A DNA stretch of 13,664 bases from Circinella minor (Eukaryota > Mucoromycota > Mucoromycetes > Mucorales > Lichtheimiaceae): the NCBI GenBank assembly GCA_016758965.1, contig JAEPRB010000559.1, forward strand, positions 1 to 13,664. Reading direction: 5' to 3'. The translations under genes and the position numbers were made by a program. The notes below the pieces were generated by a model. It did no database searches. It saw only the letters and a list, made by a program, of their open reading frames with translations, and was not told the origin of the DNA. Shown piece by piece: positions 8,127-13,664 of the stretch (positions are counted from its first letter, which is position 1; the number at the start of each line of letters is the position of its first letter).

Positions 8127-8607
8127 ATGGAACACTCCATGTAAGATTTTACTTTTCAATTAAATTAGATCACTCAATCTTATCATTTGAAAAAAACAAC
8201 TGAACTAGAAAAAAAAATACGTTTAGAAAACTAGAGATTCCGTTTCCAAGTAATCGATTGGCAACAATCGCTCAGCGTGTTATCAATGTGGACAAGGAAC
8301 TAAAAACCGATCAAGTTCAACGAACATTGACAGTCAATGATAATAAGTTAGAAGCGTAAGTTTGATTTAAATTGTTGGATAGAGAATAGAAAACAAAAAA
8401 TAGAACGAACTTTTGGTAGTAGTATGAATATGTATATTGAGTTGACAGTTTTCTTTATTTTGATTATTATTACTTTTTGGAAAAAAAAAACACAACAAAA
8501 GATTGTTCGAATGCACGACAGCACGTATGATGCGAGTATCAGTAAATTCGTTTTTAGAAATGTTAACCATGGTAACCCGAACAATGGACGAATGCGATAC
8601 ATTATAA
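8127..8607 (+). CDS. PCC1: Pcc1, KEOPS/EKC complex subunit, 3 exons, 82 aa
   Basis: Exons are 8127-8140 (14 nt), 8227-8355 and 8502-8607. Introns 8141-8226 (GTAAGA...TTTAG) and 8356-8501 (GTAAGT...AAAAG) join in frame to give 249 nt, 82 residues. The protein matches the Pcc1 family end to end: the hallmark IPFPSNRLATIAQRVI, then VDKEL-KTDQV and the repeat-strand TLTVNDNKLEA. The second half has CTTARMMRVSVNSFLEML and ends VTRTMDECDTL. The length equals that of yeast Pcc1 to within a few residues. In known systems Pcc1 dimerises the KEOPS complex, which makes the t6A modification on ANN-decoding tRNAs in cytosol and nucleus. No ATG exists in exon 2 before an upstream stop (TGA at 8201), so the 14-nt first exon, coding MEHS plus two bases, is needed. 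Confidence 0.93.
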
Positions 8608-8851
8608 ATGGAGAATATATATATATCTATAGTTCACAGAAAAAAAGAGGAAAAAAAAGGAAAAACATATGCATGATAATTGACTGTCATCCCCACCAAT
8701 AATAAATTTCATATCATTAATAATTATAGTACTATCTATCAAATTATAATCATGAAAAAAACTTCAAAAGCGTTATGATTCGATTGGATGTAAGCTCACA
8801 CAATAAAGGGTATGTTTTAGAAAGACAAGGATCAAAAATTGAAGGAGGATC
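8608..8851 (+). other. PCC1 3' region and spacer
   Basis: AT-rich stretch after PCC1. An AATAAA at 8701-8706, 94 nt past the stop, is a candidate polyadenylation signal. No gene is seen. An ORF running 8424-8702 crosses PCC1 in another frame and is not credible. The GPI pseudogene may begin in the last bases, but its first ~70 residues cannot be recognised here. Confidence 0.5.
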
Positions 8852-10215
8852 AGATGTTTAAAAAACATCATGAATGATGAAATAATGGAATTATTAATGA
8901 ATCTTGCCAAAGAAACTCACGTAGAAGAAATACATGATAAGATACTTTCTAGCAAATATGTCGATATTACTAAGGACCGTGCTGTATTACATAATAAGTT
9001 ATGTAATCAAAGTGACAAACCTTATTATGACCGAGGCGAAGATGCATGCCTGAGGTGTGTCATGTACTCAAACAAAAGAAGGAGTTTTCGGTCAGGTGAA
9101 TGGAAAGGATTGACAATACTGTTAATATTAGTATTGGTAGGTCTACTCTGAATTTTTTCATGGAGTGTAGAGTTCTTATGCATTATGCAAATCCGGGATT
9201 CTAAATGATATCAACGGTAAAACGTCTTGCTGAAACAATAAAAATTGTTAATCCAGAAATAACATTGTTTATCATCGCACCAAGACGTTCACAGAGTCAA
9301 AAGTAATTGTTAATGTAAAGAATGTAGGTAATTATAGGCATATATATGTATATATATAAAACACACCTTCTCGTGCTCTTCTTTTTATATTATGTTTTAA
9401 AGAGAATTATCTAAAGCATGTAACCATGTAATTTGTTGTTGTATTCATTAATATCAATGAAGTCAATATTTTTTTGGAATCGATCCTAAATACATGTTTG
9501 AATTGTGGGATTGTGCAGGAAGTCATTTTCAATTTGGTCAACCATTGATTTATCTGTTGTCTTGTACATTGACTAATACAATTTTGAATCATTTTTGCAG
9601 TTCGTGGTGCTCATGAAATGAATGAATATTTCAGTGCTGCATCACTCGGTGATCAACATGCATATGTTATTTGCCTTACTTTGTCTCTGCTACAATTACG
9701 TTCTAGGCGCTCAAACAGAAACCTACTTTATCTTATGATTAATATCTGTGTAGTTTCGCTTGCTATTTTCTACAATGTTTAATAGAATGTAATAGATAAT
9801 CTGTCACGCGTAATGATGAAGCTGATACGTGATGGTCAACATTCGATTTACCAAGCTTCTTCATCGAGAAATGAAAAAATGGTATCGTGTGATTTCTTTG
9901 CACCTATTGAAACATTGGATCTGATAGAAATGGTTTTAACTAATTATTTTACTCAAACAGAGGTCTTGATGATGAGCCAAACAGAGGAACCAGTGTGGAA
10001 AGAAATGGGTTCCGATCCAGATGAAAAATTAATAAAATTTTAAACAATGGATTTCTCCCTGCTTAATCATCCTACCTACAGTATATTGTTTCAAAAACTC
10101 ATTTGAAAGGTATTGGATAGATTTAATGACAATGATGAATAAACATATTAAGAACTTTTATGAAAAGAAATATCAATTCTTTTGATCAATGTGGTTTCTT
10201 GATTTGGGTCAAAGT
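8852..10215 (+). pseudogene. PGI1: Glucose-6-phosphate isomerase pseudogene
   Basis: Successive fragments in shifting frames follow the order of phosphoglucose isomerase. 8852-9115: KNIMNDEIMELLMNLAKETH, then ITKDRAVLH and RSGEWKG. About 9117-9150: NTVNISIGRSTL, the VNIGIGGSDLG motif with two Gly lost. 9220-9325: AETIKIVNPEITLFIIA and KTFTESKVIVNVKNV. 9411-9515: HVTM*FVVV, then FGIDPKYMFELWD. 9540-9630: WSTIDLSVVLYID*YNFES and RGAHEMNEYF. 9690-9725: YNYVLGAQTET. 9825-10040: DGQHSIYQ, CDFFAPIETL, NYFTQTEVLM. 10070-10195: HPTYSILFQKL and NINSFDQCG. The enzyme normally interconverts glucose-6-P and fructose-6-P in glycolysis. This copy has many stops and frameshifts, lost active-site Gly residues, and lacks both termini, so it cannot work. 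An insert at about 9328-9402 (GTAATT...TTAAAG) looks like a retained intron, suggesting a DNA-level duplicate rather than a retrocopy. Confidence 0.93.
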
Positions 10216-10424
10216 AAATGGATTCGAACTTACTAAAAGAGGTTACCAAATCTATCAACCAATGAACTTATTAATAATACAATGACATTACTCCCCCCCC
10301 CCAAAAAAAAAAAAAGTTTCTTGAGAGTGGAAGTATAAGAGAATCTTTAAAAATAACCCTTGCATAAGAATCTTTTCTTTTTCTTTTTCTTTTATTTTTT
10401 ATTAAACAAATCAACCAGTTTATA
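10216..10424 (+). promoter_or_regulatory. Spacer and CT-rich promoter of the 105-aa gene
   Basis: Contains a C10 run directly followed by A13 (10293-10315), then a CTTTTT-repeat pyrimidine tract at about 10371-10400 that ends 25 bp before the ATG of the next gene. Such tracts lie just before the other host genes in this window too. No TATA box is obvious. Confidence 0.5.
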
Positions 10425-10742
10425 ATGCCTGGCTTAACTACTCCTCAAAATGAACGTTTTGGTGTTCATGACATGCCACCCAACGAATGTTATGATCGTA
10501 TAGACGAGTTTGTAAATGCTAATAAGAATGTTGCTACCAGTTTTACGGCGGACGATGACAATCAAAACATGGGACTTTTATCAGCTCATCTTGCGAATAA
10601 CCAAACTCGAGCTACAAACGTTGCTCTTAATCGACGTCAAATTGTAAACTATCTCTTGTCTCACGGTTATGTCTGTGAAGGCCCCGCTGGTCCTGATTCT
10701 ACTGCTATTCGTTGTGTACCAGAACAATTACCACGTCAATAA
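10425..10742 (+). CDS. Unrecognised 105-aa protein, single exon
   Basis: Starts MPGLTTPQNERFGVHDMPPN and ends VPEQLPRQ. The N-terminal half is hydrophilic and Asn/Asp-rich. The C-terminal half holds a predicted helix (RRQIVNYLLSHGYVCEG) and a short segment DSTAIRCVPE. It has three Cys, no signal peptide and no membrane segment. I do not recognise the family. Reasons to believe it is real: codons avoid rare choices, GC is higher than in the flanks, an upstream CT tract is correctly placed, the ATG context is TATAATGCC, and no splice site interrupts it. It sits between the GPI pseudogene and NUP85, all on the plus strand. Confidence 0.7.
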   Translation: MPGLTTPQNERFGVHDMPPNECYDRIDEFVNANKNVATSFTADDDNQNMGLLSAHLANNQTRATNVALNRRQIVNYLLSHGYVCEGPAGPDSTAIRCVPEQLPRQ

Positions 10743-11012
10743 TTCTTTATTGTAATTGTATTAATAATAGTAGCAATATATATATATATATATATTTCTT
10801 TTTTTGCCAACTCTTATTAGTTGTTTAAACTCTTTGTATATTTGTTTTCATATTGAATGATATAATATAATATTAAAAAATTATATGCTGTCATTGTCGG
10901 AATTTGCTACTGCTTTCTCTTGTGTTCCTCTCTCTTTTTTTACACCTTCTTGCAATTCAACTGTCTTTTTCTTTTCTCATTCATTTCTTTATACACAAAT
11001 ATATTTTTCTAA
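10743..11012 (+). promoter_or_regulatory. Terminator/promoter interval before NUP85
   Basis: Holds an (AT)10 microsatellite at 10776-10795 in the probable 3' UTR of the 105-aa gene. A long CT-rich tract follows (about 10911-10990, with CTCTCTTTTTTT and CTTTTTCTTTTCTC), ending shortly before the NUP85 start codon. No separate gene is visible. Confidence 0.5.
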
Positions 11013-13664
11013 ATGACTGAATATAATAATAATTTATATAATTGTATTGAACAAATACCTCTAGAGCCATTATCTAAACATAGAAGCAATGTATATAATT
11101 TTTTTTTCTATTGTACTTGAAGTATAATATTAAGAACTCTAATCACATTTTATTCTTAATAGATGTTTATTGAATCAGCAAAACTCTTTCGTAAAATACA
11201 TGAACAGCAACAACAACAAAGGTACCTTATTATTATTTTGACATTTTAAAATAAAATACTAATTACTTTTTATTCGTGTACAAAATACTTCACGGACAAT
11301 AAAGTAGTAAAACGCGTTCACAATCAGAATTGGCAACAATTAGTTCTAGTTATAGAAAACTTTTAAGTGATTTTTTACTACCTCCAACAAACGAAAAGTC
11401 ATTTACTGAAGTATTTGAAGTAATAAAACCATTCAATTCATTTATTCAAAAAAGTCATTTGTTTTTAACATATAAAATTTTAATACTGTAGAAACATGGT
11501 ACTGTTACTTTACTTAAACAAACACATTATCGACAATTATTAGCATTATGGGATCTTTGCGATATTTTATATTTTACAGATGGTGATAAACGAATGACAG
11601 GCTTAAAACTTTTACAATGGTTAAATAAGAATGATAAAGGTAATATTTCGATTAGAAAGAAAAGAAAAGAAAAAAAAATGTATTTTATTAACTTTATATG
11701 TTCTTCAAGGTATTCATCGATTTGATCTTCAAGGTATCATGAATAATTCAAGAGGACCAATAGATCATCCAGATTTTTGGCCATGTATTTACAAGTAAAT
11801 ATAATATAAACTATTCTGTTTTTTTAATATAAACTATTATAAATTTAATTAATATCTTCTATAATACATAGATTAATATTTCGACGAGAATTTAAAACAT
11901 TAATTGACTTTATAAAAATCGCCAAAAACAAACAGTTTACATCAAAAGAAGCATCACAATTATTAGATCATTTATTACGAGTTATAATTGATGTTCCTTC
12001 TATACCCCGTACAACGACAGCAACAACTTTAAAAAATGATCAACAAGACACTATTGACAAATATATTTCAGATTGGTCTAAATGGCGTGAAAAAGTATAT
12101 AAAACAGCTGAATCATTACAAAAAGGAGGTGATCGTTCTATTTTGATGCATCAAAAAAGTCTTTTAAATGCTCTTGCAATTTTACACGGTCAACAAAAAA
12201 CAATACTAAATCAAGCTGATCATCCAACTGAAGCCATTATTTGTTTTATTCTCAATAATCATCCATTTGCAACACCCCATGAAATTCGCACAATTATTAC
12301 CAATGAATTGGATATATCATTAAAACATCAACAGGATGATAATGAACGATTTTATGCTTTTGGTATGATGATTAAAGGAAATATCGCTGAAGCATTAGAT
12401 TGTTTTAGACCTGATGATTGGTGGACTTTGGTTCATCTAGTGGATCTTTTTGGTTTATCAACTGAAAATTTGGCCTGTAATTATATTTCTACTATTGGTA
12501 TTCAACTTTTTGATCAAGAGGATGTTCAGCAACAATTATATAGTATGGAATTTCGAACCTTTCTAATATTAACGTATGTAAGATTATTGGGACAACAATC
12601 TAGTCTTTGGAAATATGGACTAGATTATATTAAAACATGTGGAGATTTAGGAAAAAAAGCTCTCATGAATGTAAGTTTTATATAAGTATATGGATCTGTG
12701 TATAAAAAATGATTTCATTAATGTGTATATAACTATAAATTATGTTTGTTCATATATATATAGTATATTCAATGTATCCCAACCAATAACAGCATTGGAG
12801 TACAAGAATTATTGGAGCTTTGTATTGAAAAAGATTATGTCAAAGAAGTAGTTGAAATCTATAAGGTTAGCAGGATGTTTTTTTTTGAGCAATTAATATA
12901 CTCTTTTTTTTTTATCACACTTGATAATAATATTTACCATTTTTAATTTTTAGCATGAAGCTGACAAAGGAATTAAAGACAGCTATTCAAAAGCGATTCG
13001 TTATTTATATGATATTGGAAACTATTCTTATTTAGAAGATATTTGTGAATTGGGTATCTATCAATTTGCAAGTACAGGTAACAACGCTAACTTAAATCAT
13101 TGTTAAAGAAGTAATAAAAGTTAATATGCATAATTTTGGGATATGTATACCTAATCTGATTTTTTTTCATCTATAATATATAGGTGAATTGATAGATATA
13201 AGTGTAATTGAATCTCAAATACAAATATATAGTGAACCATTACCACGTCTTACATTTTATGTCAACTTTGTAAAATTACATAATTTATATAAGGTAAAAA
13301 GAAACCCTCTCCCCAAACAAACAAACGATTACTTATCTTAATAATTTAATTCATTCATAATTTATTGTATATATATATATATATATCATAATAGCAAGAA
13401 GAATTTGATGAAGCTGCAGAAATTTTATATGATTTGTTAACTGCTTCAGATACCAAGAATAATAAATTTAAACCATTTTTATTCTTAGAAGGGTTTTCAT
13501 TACTTGATGGTAATTTATAATATTAAATAATATTTTACATGGGGGAGGTTATTTATTTTTGATTAGTATTAGTATTATTAGGTAATAATAATACAGCCCA
13601 TAATAGAAGTAAGAATAATCTTGGATCTCCAATAAAGAAAATTAAAGTGATAAATAAGATTAAA
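11013..13664 (+). CDS. NUP85: Nup85 nucleoporin (Y-complex), 3' end cut by window
   Basis: Exons: 11013-11090, 11163-11221, 11308-11419, 11492-11639, 11710-11794, 11872-12670, 12764-12865, 12954-13077, 13184-13293, 13395-13509, then from 13582 or 13596 to the edge. Introns are 70-106 nt, GT-AG, with consistent phases, giving about 605 residues so far against about 650 in animals. Family marks: an N-terminal helix (ESAKLFRKIHEQ), LWDLCDILYF (about 102-111), HPDFWPCIYKLIFRREF (about 152-168), DDWWTLVHLVDLFGL (about 342-356), LWKYGLDYIKTCGDLGK, and a C-terminal FDEAAEILYDLLTA (about 543-556). Nup85 is an alpha-helical scaffold protein of the Nup84/Nup107 Y-complex in the nuclear pore, binding Seh1. 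The first exon (26 aa) is chosen from an in-frame ATG and a GTATAT...AATAG intron. The exon after 13509 is low-complexity, basic and less certain; without the intron the gene would stop at 13518-13520. Confidence 0.92.

Noticed and set aside
8348..8702. ORFs at 8348-8602 and 8367-8570 (minus) and 8424-8702 (plus)
   Set aside because: They overlap PCC1 intron 2 and exon 3 in wrong frames or strands; Pcc1 homology fixes the true frame.
9407..9592. Minus-strand 61-aa ORF
   Set aside because: Antisense shadow of the GPI pseudogene.
8870..10043. ORFs 8870-9151 and 9813-10043 as independent small genes
   Set aside because: Both are fragments of one glucose-6-phosphate isomerase pseudogene.
1..13664. 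tRNA, rRNA or other structured RNA genes
   Set aside because: No cloverleaf pattern with A/B boxes or conserved rRNA stretch was noticed by eye on either strand; a covariance-model scan was not possible.

Overview
The window looks like AT-rich nuclear DNA from an early-diverging fungus. Mucoromycota (Mucorales or relatives) is the best guess. The reasons are many short GT-AG introns (about 55-106 nt), CT-rich tracts just upstream of start codons, genes for eukaryote-specific proteins (NUP85, PCC1), and a Tnp2-type transposase of the kind I associate with Mucoromycota genomes. The assignment is by recognition of protein families, not by any search.

Layout: 1-978 is a poorly understood left flank. 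It holds weak ORFs, an A29 run, a 9-bp tandem repeat (TGTGCCAAA x5) and two adjacent palindromes. 979-7579 is one apparently complete 6,601-bp DNA transposon of the CACTA/EnSpm (Tnp2) type. It has CACCAT...ATGGTG termini, a 3-bp TAT target-site duplication and arrays of a TCCTGT motif spaced about 10 bp apart just inside both ends. Three tandem 80-bp copies sit inside the left end. The element carries two divergent multi-exon genes separated by 79 bp: on the minus strand a transposase readable as 8 exons giving 1,045 aa with no break, and on the plus strand a 6-exon coiled-coil accessory protein of 334 aa.

Right of the element is host DNA. PCC1 (KEOPS/EKC subunit) is a tiny three-exon gene at 8127-8607 whose first exon is only 14 nt. 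About 8852-10215 is a decayed glucose-6-phosphate isomerase pseudogene with many frameshifts and stops and a probable intron relic. At 10425-10742 is an unrecognised 105-aa single-exon gene. From 11013 to the window edge runs NUP85, a Y-complex nucleoporin, reconstructed as 10 complete exons plus the start of an eleventh.

The transposon genes probably act together: the Tnp2 protein is the DDE-type catalytic enzyme, and the coiled-coil partner may bind or bridge the ends (by analogy with plant TnpA, an inference). The host genes (tRNA modification, nuclear pore) are functionally unrelated neighbours. The most interesting material is the intact element itself, its helically phased subterminal array, and the accessory gene, whose introns are all in phase 2 so that every internal exon can be skipped without a frameshift.
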